From positions 215,192 to 279,191 of the forward strand of contig NJPS01000055.1 in assembly GCA_002946415.1 (NCBI GenBank): a stretch of DNA of 64,000 nucleotides. The letters are read 5' to 3'. The position numbers were made by a program, and so were the translations under genes. This stretch comes from Rutstroemia sp. NJR-2017a BVV2. Its lineage: Eukaryota > Ascomycota > Leotiomycetes > Helotiales > Rutstroemiaceae. Positions 1 to 11,330 of the stretch are shown in pieces (the stretch's first letter is position 1; each line of letters opens with the position of its first letter). The notes beneath the pieces were generated by a model. The model did not search any database. It was given only the letters and a program-made list of their open reading frames with translations, and was not told the origin of the DNA.

Positions 1-362
1 CCGCGGAGATATTCCCCACCCAGATTCGTGCCATTGGAGGTGCCATCGGAACGTTCTGGTCGTTTGTCATCCAGGTCGTCTTGGCTCAGGCTTCACCGGT
101 TGCTTTAACTAAAATCGGTTGGCGCTACTACTTCTTTTTCATCGCATGTAACCTCGTAAGTGCTGTCGCTGTATATCTTTTCCTACCAGAGACTTCTGGT
201 AAATCTCTGGAGGAAATTAGCGAGGTCTTTGGCGATGCATTCGTGACAATCCATATGGACGAGCAACTCAAAGATGGTGCAAAGGAGGGACCGATGAACC
301 AAATGCACGCGGGTACTGCAAAGAATGGAGAAATAGCACACATTGAAACAAAAGAGGCCTAG
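1..362 (+). CDS. MFS sugar transporter, C-terminal end (5' truncated by window)
   Basis: The reading frame is open from base 3 to the TAG at 360-362 and gives the last ~119 residues of a major facilitator sugar transporter. It starts inside the membrane domain with AEIFPTQIRAIGGAIGTFWS, the loop and helix that follow the conserved E-x-F-P-x-x-R signature. It continues through a hydrophobic helix (YYFFFIACNLVSAVAVYLFL) and reaches PETSGKSLEEISEVFGD, the hallmark cytosolic PET-G-sle sequence of fungal hexose/quinate-type porters (PF00083). A ~45-residue hydrophilic tail follows. The likely role is proton-coupled sugar uptake at the plasma membrane; the substrate cannot be told from this part. 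The N-terminal part lies upstream of the window. Confidence 0.9.
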   Translation, partial: AEIFPTQIRAIGGAIGTFWSFVIQVVLAQASPVALTKIGWRYYFFFIACNLVSAVAVYLFLPETSGKSLEEISEVFGDAFVTIHMDEQLKDGAKEGPMNQMHAGTAKNGEIAHIETKEA

Positions 363-373
363 CTGGTGGGATA

Positions 374-419
374 GAAGATGGTTCCGGTATTTGAAGATGG
401 TTCCGGTATTTGAAGATGG
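374..419. repeat. 19-bp direct duplication in 3' flank of transporter gene
   Basis: The 19-bp unit gaagatggttccggtattt occurs twice head to tail (374-392 and 393-411), followed by a partial third copy to 419. It begins 12 bp after the transporter stop codon. It is probably a replication-slippage duplication in the 3' UTR. Confidence 0.8.
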
Positions 420-727
420 AAAGGCGAGACTTGAAAGGTCGAGCTATATTTTCTTGCAGGTGAAAGCAGCAATGACATATTCTCTATCAGGATCTCTCCA
501 TCAAACAGAGCAATATAAACCTCAGTGATCCTTACGTTCTTCATATCCAAAGGAATAAGTCCCTGCCAGTTGGTCTTCCGGTATATACCTCTGTTGCAAC
601 TGTTCAAATCAGATATGTAAGCGTGACGAATGACACTGGTGGCCCTCTGATGACACCATGAGAATAACTCGTCCGTAGCTGTTTGTGGCGCGGATATAAC
701 GAGGAAAGAGTTGATCTATGAGCGAGA

Positions 728-1084
728 TGTGAGGTTGGGGACTTCACGTGCTAGTTTGGACTAGCGCCTTCGGGGAAGCTAGGGAGCGTCACCCCGACCA
801 TCAGATTACATACATCACCCCAGAAATGTCAATGAAAGTAAATTTTTATATATATGAAGTATATTACTTATTCTTATCATTTCCCATTATTGTTTGATTT
901 TATAGGAATTATTGATGATTGAGTATCAGGAAGGTACAAATTCTTTAGAAGGTATCGGAAGGCTGATAATTAGGCTTTTTGACTGTATAGTGGCCTTAAT
1001 AGGCCTTACAGGGCCCTATAGGGCCTTATAGGCGGTCCAATAATGTGGTAGTTAATTTTTGGTGTGATACATGATCTAACACCC
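728..1084. mobile_element. TE-like insertion flanked by 8-bp direct repeat
   Basis: The octamer GAGCGAGA lies at 720-727 and again at 1085-1092, bracketing a 357-bp AT-rich block unlike its surroundings. The block starts TGTGAGGTTGGGG and ends GATCTAACACCC. Its reverse complement reads GGGTGTTAGATC, so the ends share only an imperfect TGTKAG-like similarity. The core (about 840-960) is very A+T-rich. It is followed by a palindromic GGCC/TATA tract (about 990-1035) of the sort seen in fungal LTRs and non-autonomous DNA elements. There is no coding capacity. An 8-bp duplication fits a hAT-type non-autonomous element; a solo LTR is the alternative. The rest of 363-1392 shows no gene. Confidence 0.45.
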
Positions 1085-1392
1085 GAGCGAGAACTTCACC
1101 AGCTCATGGTTACGGAGTATCGCCTGGTAGATCTTTGAATTGTCAGTATGGGAATCGTATCTGACTGCCGATCTGGAAATCAACCGGCGGATAAAGTCCT
1201 CTTTCTTCCCCTCCTTATTTAGGCTTTTGGCATGTACCTGACTTTCTAGCTACAGTAGGTCATGGCAAAACATCCAACCTCGGACGCTCTAGCACGCTCT
1301 GTGGATACAAAAATCTTGGCAATGATCCCCTTTAAATGAGCGAGGTGCTGCTGGCTATCCTAACTGTGCGGTCTTTGTACAGGAAATGCAGC

Positions 1393-4341
1393 ATGGCACT
1401 CACGAAAGCTCTTGTCCTTTTCTTTCTTGCGACTTCTCACCTCACATCCAGATGTTCAGCGACGAACTTTTACGTCTCTCTTGATCATTCCGAAGGACGA
1501 AATGGAGATGATAGCTCGAGTGCCACTCACTTTACAGATATCGCCAAAGCCAAGAACGCCGTCCGTGATGCCATATCAGGTGGCCAGAAAGAAAACATCA
1601 CCGTATTCATGTCCGATGGGATCTACTATCTGGATGCACCACTTCATTTCTCTAGCGCGGATTCTGGCAGTACTGGCTATACCGTAACGTGGAAAGCGAC
1701 AGGCACCGGAACTACTATTTCTGGAGGTCTGAAGGTTACGAATTGGACAAAGAATGGCACAACTGGCATATACAGTGCGAATGTCCCAAAGAACACACAA
1801 TCTAGAAATCTTTACGTTAACGGATGGGCTGCCAACTACGCCAGGGCAAAACTGGACAGGAAGTATTTGAGTTTCACAAACACAAGTGTGCAATGGACCA
1901 CTCCTGACTATGACTGGCTGATGACCACTCCTGGCATAGCCAACGCCGAACTACGCTCTATCAACTCTTTCACAGATCGATATGCCCCGATCAAAGCTGT
2001 GGGTAGTCGTGAGCTAATCATGGTCCAAGATTGCTGGAAGAATCAAGTGATCGGATGGGACGACTTTGTCGCTCCATTCTCTGATTTCGGCGTGTGGATC
2101 CAGAATTCCTTGGCCCTTCTTGATGAGGGAGGAGAGTATTACCTTGATTCGGATGCTGGAATCGTGTACTATATGCCACTGGAAGGAGAGGACCTGTCAA
2201 CAGCCGATACTTATCTTGGCGTCCAGGAGGCTCTGGTTATTATTTCTGGTACCTATGATGACCCTGCGCAGCTACTATCATTCGAGGGTCTGAATTTTGT
2301 AGGTATTACCATTTCAAGTATCAAGAGACTTCAGGTTGATTACTTTTTCTAGGCACACACAACATGGTTAAAACCTGGTCAGGGCTACGGCTACGTTGAT
2401 CAGCAGACAGGCGGCTATATTGGCGAGAATGTTACTTATCGAGAATTCGAAGCTGCCAGATCTCACTGGTATCAAATGCCCAGCGCCATACAAGTATCTG
2501 CTGCGCGTGACATTAGATTTGACGGAGGCTCTTACCAGCAGCTGGGTGGCGGTGGCTTCGGTATTGGGAATGATCCTAATGCTCATCTAAGTGGTATCGG
2601 ACTTGGTACGAAGAACGTTTCAGTAACGAATGGCTATTTCACACAGGTCATGGGAAACTCCATTACTGGAGGCGGGATCAACATCCCAGCTCATCATCCG
2701 AACGATACCAAACTGATCAATTCTGGCATCCATATTGAAGGAAATATTTTCTACAACACATCGTCGTTATTCAGCTCAACGGTACCAATTCTCTTCACAT
2801 ATGTGCAAGATTCCACCGTGAAAAACAACGACCTCTTCCATGTCCCATACTCTGGCATTTGTATCGGATATGGTTGGGGCATGAATGATGAAGGTGGGAG
2901 CCAGACCTACGTCGACCGTGGCACATACAAGTACCAACCTATCTTCAACACACCGACCACGGCACGAAACAACCTCATTGAGGGAAACCTCGTCAACGAC
3001 TTTGGTTGGTCTCACACGGATCTCGGCGGCATTTATACATTGTCCAAGAGTCCCGACACGGTCTTCCGTGAAAACTATGTACTCAACAGTACTTGGTATG
3101 GACTATACACTGACGAAGGTTCCAACTCCTACATCTTCGAGCATAATGACTTCCTACCCGGAGCTAGGAACGGCTCTGGGTTTGGATGGTACAACCCCAA
3201 CCAAGGCTTCCCAGCAAACCCCGGTATGCACACGGCGAACAATACACTCACGGACAATTTTGGCTTGTATCCATCCAATCGTGACTTCACAAACGCTCCG
3301 CATGGTTCGGGAGTCCTAAATAATACCTTTTTGCGCAATTTTATTGTCCCAGGACTAACAGGAACCACGATAGAGGGTCGACGCGTTGCGTACAGAGCTG
3401 GGATCACACCAGGTGCGCGTGGAGGTAGGCCAGTCATGAACCCTCCAGTTGCGGAGTCAGGCATCAGTCTCGAGTTTCCGTCGGATCTACCTGGAAACCT
3501 AGTGGTCAAGGTCTGGAACTTTGATGACGCACCGCTCAACGAGGTATCCTTCGACATCAAGACTGATGCTCATTCGACCGCCGAAGCAGTGCAGATCCCA
3601 AAGGATATTCCATCTGATAGCGTCATGAATGGAACCTGGACACTATCGAATGACAAATGCTCCGTGCCGTCGGTATCTATTGTGGTAACGTACAAGAACA
3701 AACGCACAAACCAGAAGGGATCAATTTCCATAAATGGAACGATGCCGGGACTACTTCCACAGAACCAAACATGGCACACATCATCCACATGGCCAGCATC
3801 TTTCGGACAGCTCTGCGACTCCATTGGCATTCGAACCTCCGGTCGAGACGTGAACGGCTCGTATGATGACTGGGCTGTTGTATACAAGTCCAGCGCCATC
3901 GGATCTTCAGGTAGCATCTCAGCAAGAGTAGCATCTATTGACGCAGTGGACGCATCCTCGAAAGCCGGGGTCGTCGTTCGCAACAGTTTCAATACATCGA
4001 GTCCTTCAAATGATGCCAGCCACGTCAACTCCACAGGCTACGCGGCGGTCGTGGTCACTCCAAGTCAAGGTGTGATTTTCGAGTGGGACTCGGCCGGCAA
4101 TGGATATCTCAGGAACTCGTCCTCGGTGCCCGCGGTGCGTCCACCGGTGTGGGTACGGCTTAGCATTGCCAATGCAAGCGCGAGTGGATATTACTCGTTA
4201 GATGGCAAGACTTGGTCGCAAGTGGGGAGTAGGGTGACGCTGACGAAGCGAGCTTCTAGATCTGATGCGGGTGTGATCTCTAATGCGCACACTGGCTTCG
4301 TTAATGGGACTGCTATTTTCAGTGATATAAGCTTCCAGTAG
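1393..4341 (+). CDS. Secreted right-handed parallel beta-helix protein (pectin-lyase-like fold)
   Basis: Two exons, 1393-2298 and 2353-4341, are joined by a 54-bp phase-0 intron (GTAGGT...TTCTAG) and give 964 aa. I chose the ATG at 1393 because it begins a signal peptide (MALTKALVLFFLATSHL); the in-frame ATG at 1336 would add 19 residues before it. After the signal comes the N-FYVS...A-AVRDA start and a GIYYL strand turn typical of secreted beta-helix proteins. At the splice junction GLNF|AHTTWL restores a sequence conserved in the family. Asn/Gly-rich coils run to about residue 600 (GGIYTLSKSPDT, GLYTDEGSN). The last ~200 residues (AGVVVRNSFNTSSP, YYSLDGKTWSQVG) look like a laminin-G/DUF1349-type beta-sandwich. 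It probably acts outside the cell on plant or microbial polysaccharide; the exact substrate is unknown. Many N-x-S/T sites fit secretion. Confidence 0.8.
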
Positions 4342-4689
4342 AGTTAAAGGGCTTGCTCTTTGATCAGCTTTAGGTGTTCAAAATCGGGAGTTAGCGGCCC
4401 AGTAATAATTTTGGTTGATGACCATCTTGGTCGATCGGTACAGATTGGATCTTGGCACGTTCTAAATTGCCGTTGTGACAAAAGAATATTCTAGGGAAGA
4501 AAAGTTCTATAGCACTAAGAGAAAACTCATTTGAAGTGAAAGTTTGTTTTAATGAATCAAAAAGGGGTTCAATTCCAATGATGATAATATTTCAGGATTG
4601 AGCGGTAGTTCCCCCTATCTTTGGATCAGGGCAGTCATCTGCCTCTACAGGTGCTAGACGACTACTAACACATGAAGTCAGATGCTAAT
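4342..4689. other. Intergenic stretch between convergent genes
   Basis: This 348-bp convergent 3' region is A+T-rich and contains no open frame of note. I looked here for a thiolation-domain remnant of the adenylation gene that ends at 4690 and saw none. Confidence 0.6.
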
Positions 4690-6440
4690 CTACCCATAAA
4701 GCTCATCAACCTCCACCCTATACAACTCCAAAGCCGGCGCACGCTGAACACTCCCTTTAGCAGCTCTCGGAAGCGGTTTGCTTGGGGATGTAATGATGAT
4801 ATGTGATTTCGCAATTGATGTCTGGGGCGGAAATTCATTGTTGGTCGCACCCACCAATGCATACAAATCTTCCAGAACACTAGATCCATCCGATAAAGGT
4901 TCCAATAATTCAACTAGTAAGGCAGTCTTCGGCTTGCCTGTACCGCACATCACAGCTGCTTTCACAAACGATGCTCTGGAGATCATCTCTTCGTATTTGG
5001 ATGGATTCACACTACCTCCGGTGCTGAGTTTAATCAGATCATCGACTCTTCCCCGATAGGACCAGAAGCCCTCTCGATGGGGATCTGGGGTGAACATATC
5101 TTTTGTAGGATATTCCTGTAATGTAGGGAACATCTGAAACACAGCTTGTTCTTCCCCAACACTGCTATTTCGGACTATGACTGCTTCATAAACATCATCT
5201 TGCAAATGTCGAAATTGCATATTCTCTTTCGGATGCGGCTTCCAACTATTCCAGCTCCTTGTATTCCAAGGACCAGTGGGAATGATTTTATGGATGGTTC
5301 CGATCTCACTAGTTCCATACATACCAAATACACGAAAGTGCTTGGTAAGTACATCACCAGTAGACTTTGAGAGTGGTCCGCCGCCGAAAGATACCATGGA
5401 TACTTTGTCTGAGATCTCCTCGATGTACTTCATATTGGAAGCAAGCCCATCTAAGACATGTGCTGGCGCGAGAAGAAGATCGGGAGAGTTGTGGCGGATC
5501 ATTTCTCGAGCTGTGGCCCACGTGACTGGTGAATCTGGGAGAGGGAAAATGACTCTAAGCTGGTTGGGAATAGCGCCGAAAAGGTTGGGCAATAGGCTGC
5601 TGGCCTAGATGCGTTCAGATTTTGAGGTATCGAAAAGCAAAGGAGGGGGAGGCTTACATGGTTCGCAGGCGCAACTGAACATACTTCAATTCCATGTATG
5701 ATATGCTCCAGGCTGGTGTGTCCCTCGGGTGCTGGTAACTGGTTCTGCTCAATCCAGCTCGCAACCCAACCATGAGTGTAGACCAGGGGCTTCGGCATGC
5801 CAGTAGTTCCCGATGTATGAACGACAATTAGAGGCTCGGATTTGGCGGATTCGAATATTTTGTTGAATGGATAGTGCTCGTATTCCTCGTCAAGAAGCTC
5901 GGAGAGACTGGGGATCTCATGAGTTTCTCTACCACTCTCGGAAGATAGCTTGGCTACAATGTCATACTTGTTCGAAGATGTCAGTACCGTCTGACATTCC
6001 AATTGATCTAGTAGTTTTGTGAGTCCAATGAGTGGATAGCTAGGAGATGGAAAGATCATCTTTATAATAGTCAGTAAATCTTACATTGCAAAGATGCAGG
6101 GTGCTTTTATTACCTTGTATCCAGCTTTAACAGAAGCCAGAAGAACTATTATATACCGCGGATCCCAGGGACCAAAGTATGCAAGTGTTTCGAAACGTTT
6201 CGATTCACCAAGTTCACTGTAGATCCACCAGGCCATTCCATTGATAGCATTCGCCATCATCCTGTAGGTGATTTTGCGATACCCAGCGTCATAGCTAAGA
6301 GGATCGCGAGGTATCTTTGCCCAAATAGACTCGGGTCTTGCTTGGGCTAGCCCATCGATAATGTGGTTTAGCAGCTGTTTTCTCTGAGGAAACAGGGGCT
6401 GTGGCGGGGTAGAAGTTTCCGAGAACTGAAGTGTTGGCAT
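4690..6440 (-). CDS. Stand-alone NRPS-like adenylation (AMP-binding) protein
   Basis: Three exons on the minus strand (6114-6440, 5658-6059, 4690-5604) have phase-0 introns of 54 and 53 bp and give 547 aa. The adenylation core motifs are present: A3 HTSGTTGMPKP (~190-199), A5 MYGTSEIGTI (~338), A7 YRGRVDDLIKL (~427) and A10 PLPRAAKGSVQR with the catalytic Lys (~526). The protein is like the adenylation part of fungal A-T-R/A-T-TE NRPS-like enzymes, which activate an aryl or amino acid as an AMP ester. Here the chain stops about 20 residues after A10 (VEVDELYG then TAG), with no carrier or release domain. It is either a free-standing adenylating enzyme or a truncated relic of a larger one. No other biosynthetic genes flank it. 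Confidence 0.8.
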
Positions 6441-6973
6441 TTTGGTTTGGGGTGTCTACTACGAAACTTTGAGGCAAATCGCTATGTAAAGATGGAGTAT
6501 TCAAATTCAGAGATTCTTCTTGATGTAAATAAAGAGGAGGGGATATATGATGTTTTATGCTTGCACCGGATGGGATAGGTTTTGGTTTCTGAACCAGTCA
6601 CTGGCAGGCTGTCTTGAAAAACTGAACGCAGGCAAGAGGCGAGTATACTCGCTCTCTTGTGGGAATGCCTGTCCGGCTATACAGGTTTCCACCTCGCGAA
6701 CCAATACATCGCTATTGGTTTTTATTCACTAACATTCACACCCCGCTATCAGTATGCAATACGCCGCTGAATTATGCAGGCTAATCACCAACAATCACCA
6801 ACTGTTTCATACCAATCTATTCATTCCAACACGATAAACCTGTTGGCGATATGAAATGACCACGTAATCTGTTCCGCAAACAGTGCACTTCCGATGCAGA
6901 CCATTTTTACTTCGTCTCACCACAGCCGCCAAAATATCATCCACAGAATCGGCGTTGAGCGGAGCCTGTTTGC
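6441..6973. promoter_or_regulatory. Upstream region of the adenylation gene
   Basis: This non-coding stretch is the probable promoter of the minus-strand adenylation gene. It contains only short spurious frames; I recognise no specific operator. Confidence 0.4.
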
Positions 6974-7300
6974 ATGAGACTAACATCAGATCTCATGAGC
7001 ATCGTTCTTATCATGTTGGATACGTTCTTCCTCGCGTTCAGATTCTTCTCTCGATACGCCCAGAAAGCTGGATCTGGTGGATTTAGTTCGAAAGATATGC
7101 TCATGATTGCGGGATAGCTCACCTGTTTAGGTACTTGCATCGACTGTCTGTGTAAGTACATGCCACTTGTTGATGTTTAAAGGCATCTGCTAACGATTTC
7201 GGTTCCTCCATCCCTAGCCATTGGTACGCGCCAGAAAAGATTACTTCTCGGTCATAGAATGGATTGTACACCATCACGATACTTTACTGCGTTGAAGTAT
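6974..7300 (+). pseudogene. Relic resembling a rhodopsin/PTH11-type fungal membrane protein
   Basis: A frame from the ATG at 6974 to the TAG at 7115 reads a hydrophobic helix and then FFLAFRFFSRYAQKAG, with SSKDMLMIAG after it. This resembles the L-R-x-x-S-R ... D-D-x-L-M-I-A signature at the first cytoplasmic loop of fungal PTH11/rhodopsin-like (PF20684) proteins. Past the in-frame stop the same frame continues LTCLGTCIDCLC up to a canonical GTAAGT donor at about 7153, with a GCTAAC branch site and CTAG acceptor near 7223. Further frames are broken. I read it as a decayed fragment of one such gene. The similarity is short, so the call is tentative. Nothing else is visible in 7300-7744. Confidence 0.35.
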
Positions 7301-7744
7301 TGGTCCCATCGGGTTTGGTAATTTGTCTGCGAACTTTAGCGGATCGACTCTCAAAAGCTTGCTGCTGGGTAAATGCTTCTATGTTTTCCCTTGACACCTA
7401 GGGACCCAGTCTGCCCTCATGAAGTTGTGAGAACAGCGTTGTTAGTCTTGCAGTTACAAGTTTCTCGAGGTGAAGATTCCTATTTTAATAACTAACTATG
7501 AATTTAGCAACTAAGAGCATAAAGCACCCCGAAATGAAATTGTGCAGGAGCAAGAGGCTTGCGAAACACAGGCTGCGCCACTTCTTGTTCGTGCTAGCCC
7601 GAAAGCCAAAGCTGGATAATTCTTAGACCTGGATTGCACCTCCCTCGACAATCGCAATCGACCGCATATCGCCGCTGCCATCATAAAGTTTCCCGCACAA
7701 AAGAAAGCAAAGAAAAAAAAGAAAGCAATACTCCTGATTTCCAC

Positions 7745-10700
7745 TCAAAGATCACCGGAGTCACCGTATTCTGAACCTGACGCCGGCACCTTATCATCAT
7801 CGACCTGAGCAACCTCTCCATCCAGCTGCATCTTTTCGATTGTGCCTTCGGCACCCTCTAGCATTTCTGATGGATTAGAAGAATGGGAGACTCTCTGCTT
7901 CTTAGCGCTAGTGTGCAGTATCAGGCGTTCTGGAACCCTCCCTTCAACGAAAGAAGGCACCTCATTTAAAGTGCTACCTCTATCAATGCTCGAGGCAAGC
8001 TTACAATTGATTTGATTCACTGGCTCAATTTCATGTGCCTCAGCACTGATGTCTTGATTTTGATGACCGGAGTTTTGGATGGCAGGTGGTAGAGGTGGTA
8101 GATGAGTTGGTGGACCATCTCCGAAAAGTTTCTGCGCCAAGGCCCCAGTTTCCTCTGTGGTGTGACCATCGCGCCCCCAAGTGGGGTTAAAAACGTTCAT
8201 TGCAGTGTCATTCACCAATTCTTGATCATTCGTTTGACTTTTGTTGATAACTGTACCTGTTGCTTGCCACGGGACCATTTGTTCTGTGTGAAAACGTTTG
8301 CTCTGACTTACTGCTACATGTTTCAGTGGTCTTGCGAATACTGATGCCTGTTCAACTTGCGGGGACTGTTTGAGAATTTCCGTGACTGCTGATCCTGTAC
8401 ATCTTGGGCATAAACGGCGGATTCCTTTGTATCACGTCAGCGAAGCTCATCATATCATTGTTTCAAGCCATACTATTGCCTTGTGGTGCCATGGTAGACA
8501 TCCTTTGATAGGTTTTTCCACACGTCTTACAGACGATCATTATTGTTCGTGGTGGTTGTTCTCCGCGACTCAGACTGCTGTCTGCCACTACCAGCTGCCG
8601 GGCTTCTTTCGCAACACCGCTCTTCTGTCTCTCATCGACCAGTTGTTGAAAATGCTTTCGGTGTATGTAGCCTGATTCTTGTGAAGCCTTAGTGCCAGAA
8701 AGTCCTCGCGCAGGGATTGAATCTCTTGACATATCATGCTGATGGTGGAGCTCATCAACGGTTCCATCTTGATTGAATACACAATTATTCCTACCTCCAT
8801 TCATCCTTTGGCTGTTAAAATGGGACGCTTCTCTGGTCAAGTAAACAACTTTCCGATGGAGGCGAGGCATATCTGGTGAGTCAGAATCCAAGAAGTTTCT
8901 TGTCTGTACTAGCGCAGATTTCTTATCGTCTTCCGATGGCAGAGTTCTGTAAACCTGAAAGAACATGCATAACCAAGCATTTGGCGGCATGGCTTCATCG
9001 GGAATCGCTCGACTAGGGATCAAGGTAAAGGTAAAGGAATAGGTCTCATCGGTGAGAACCGAATGGCATTTCAATTTCAAAGCATGTGCGAACAACGCTC
9101 GATAGTGGTACTCTCTGTCCTTCCACGTTTCTTCGTCCTCGCCCCAAGTATGAAATGACTGCCCGTCTTCATTGGCCGTCTTGGTGAAAAGGGGACTCAA
9201 AGTATTAGACAATCGGGATGCCAGATTCGTTGCCTTTTCGGTGACCTGCTCGTCCCTGAACCGTGTGGTATTCATGCGAGCCTTGTAAGCAGCCAAGTCG
9301 AGCCATCGGAGCTGATCCCACCCACCTTTGAAATAGATCAGCATGCATCTGCGGGATCTGACACGGGTACGTACCTGACTTTAAGACTATGTCTTCGTAT
9401 AGTTCTTGCTTTTCGGAGTTCTTTGGCCCAAACCAGGGGAAATCTGTAAGAAAAATCCACTCGTTGAGAGCAGCAACAGCTAGTAAGGAAATGACAGCAG
9501 ACGCATCACATCGGTTCGCCAGATTCCGTAGATACGTTCGGCCATCCAATTTCTCGTAAGAAGACGCAAAAGCTACAGTGACGAGTCGCTCTAAATTTCC
9601 CGTGAGATCTCCCGGAATTTGTATTCCCGTGAAGGAATCTGAGTTTTGGACCATGGCTTTCAACTCGAATTGAATATCCTTCATAAACTGTTCGACCTTC
9701 ATAACATTGAGGGGCTTTGGTGGCATATCAACTGACAGAGTGATATTGGTTTTTTGATGGAGCTTCTCAGTCAGCTCATAGATCTCCTGGTTCTTTTGGT
9801 GGATCTTTTGCTCTAGTGGGCCTCTACCTGCGTTCTGGAATTCTTCAGACGTCGCTTGGTGGATCGAGTTCTTTGCTTTCAGGTCTTTGTTCTCTTGCTC
9901 AAGCTGGTATATTTTCTCTTGTAAGATTATCCTATCTGCATCATGGTGTAGTCTTATTACATCAATTTTGCTATGAAGCTGCCTTACTTGCTGTAAACTA
10001 AAGGCTTCCCCATTGCTTTCTTGGCGGTTATGTAGCTCTGAAACTGGTCGGGTGTCCACTCGTTCAGGCTCACTTGTTGGAAGGTTTTGGCCAGAGAAGC
10101 TACTCTCTTGGAGATTTGCAGTTGTCGCAGATTTCGAATTGGTTCTTCCCGAAGGGGACTGCTTGTGTTTGGTGCTGTTTGAGCTGAGAGGAGTCGCTTT
10201 CTCCTGCTGCGTTTTCTTCTTGGCAGCATCTTTGAACACACCCTAGACAGTTAGCAAGACTGCGTAGTGAAACCTTAGAGACAAGCTATTGCCATACCTT
10301 ATCAAGACGTCGTCTTTTGCGCTGATTGGTTTCTTCTTCTGGGTTGCTTTCTTCACTCTCATGAACTACTTCGGAGCCTTTTTTGTACTGTTGATGAACA
10401 AACGGGTACATTCGACACTCTCTGTTGAGGCAGTGGCTGTGATTTAGACTGCTTGTTTGATTGAAGTTCCTTGGAATTTTCCTGATTCTCTCTTATATAC
10501 TTCTGCAAGGCAAGTCTGTACTGCTGTCGAAATTCGTGTGGGGGTCTCTGCAGACAGTCTGTACCTCTTTCAAGGATCACAGCAACTTTTTCGTCATCCT
10601 CATGTCCTCTTGCTAGCAGTGGTTGACCAGTTTCATCTTTTGCGCGATAATTGACCACCACAGAGGGCAACCGACTTCGAATACCTTTCCAGGTGCGTTC

Positions 10701-10820
10701 TGCTCCAACTTCCGCCAATTTTCCCACAATGGTATTTTTGTAGCTCACTCCCGATCCAATGCAGAAATTGAGCCAGGCAAACAATACTACATCTTCATCG
10801 AGACTCCAAGGAACTCCCAT
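7745..10820 (-). CDS. 947-aa nuclear-type protein: SANT-like N-terminus, coiled coil, zinc-ribbon motif
   Basis: Five exons on the minus strand (10501-10820, 10421-10298, 10242-9375, 9325-8474, 8424-7745) have matching phases and introns of 79, 55, 49 and 49 bp. Residues 1-55 (PWSLDEDVVLFAWLNF, then RTWKGIRSRL) look like a Myb/SANT helix-turn-helix. A basic cluster RKRRRLDK (~141) could be a nuclear localisation signal. A heptad-rich segment at ~230-300 (IYQLEQENKDLKAK) predicts a coiled coil. Two Cys pairs, CKTCGKTY (~700) and LCPRCTG (~726), come together only after splicing and would form a zinc ribbon. The C-terminus is acidic and Ser-rich. I do not recognise the family. It is divergently arranged with the Hsp70-like gene across 510 bp. 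A role in chromatin or DNA binding is inference. Confidence 0.7.
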
Positions 10821-11330
10821 TTTAGATAGATGACTCAGAGCCTATTTCGAAGGAACTTCTTCAGGTTCCGGAAAATAATGGCAAGAAGGAAGTGTGGTAG
10901 GTTCGTACCAGTGTACCACCTGCCGAGTTTTAAAGAGATACTTGTAAAGTGAGATGCATTTTCAAAGCAAGAAAAGCTTGAAAATTTTTCGCTGGCGTGT
11001 CTTAGGACCATCTAGTCATCTATCGTGCGAAGAAAAACAAACGGTGAATAAGAGAACAAGATTCCTGAGCGATTTATGACCTCAGTTTCTCGCTTGATTC
11101 GAAGTAATGGTTACTAATCTTTTTCAATGAAATACAGATTCACTACTCGGCAAGTATTGTAAGAATCAAAAACACACCGCATGCTACCTTTAATTTCACC
11201 TTCACCTTCACCTTCGCAACCTACTACCATTCTATCCTACTCAGAGATTACCATAAAACTTCAAATCTTGTCTTTGCCCATATCCAAAGCAGTCGAATTC
11301 CACGATTTCCTGCCGGCGCCATCTTTCAAG
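10821..11330. promoter_or_regulatory. Shared divergent promoter region
   Basis: This 510-bp region lies between the start codons of the minus-strand SANT/coiled-coil gene and the plus-strand Hsp70-like gene. Just before the Hsp70-like ATG is the repeat ttcaccttcaccttcacctt (about 11190-11210). No canonical heat-shock element array was evident by eye. Confidence 0.5.
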
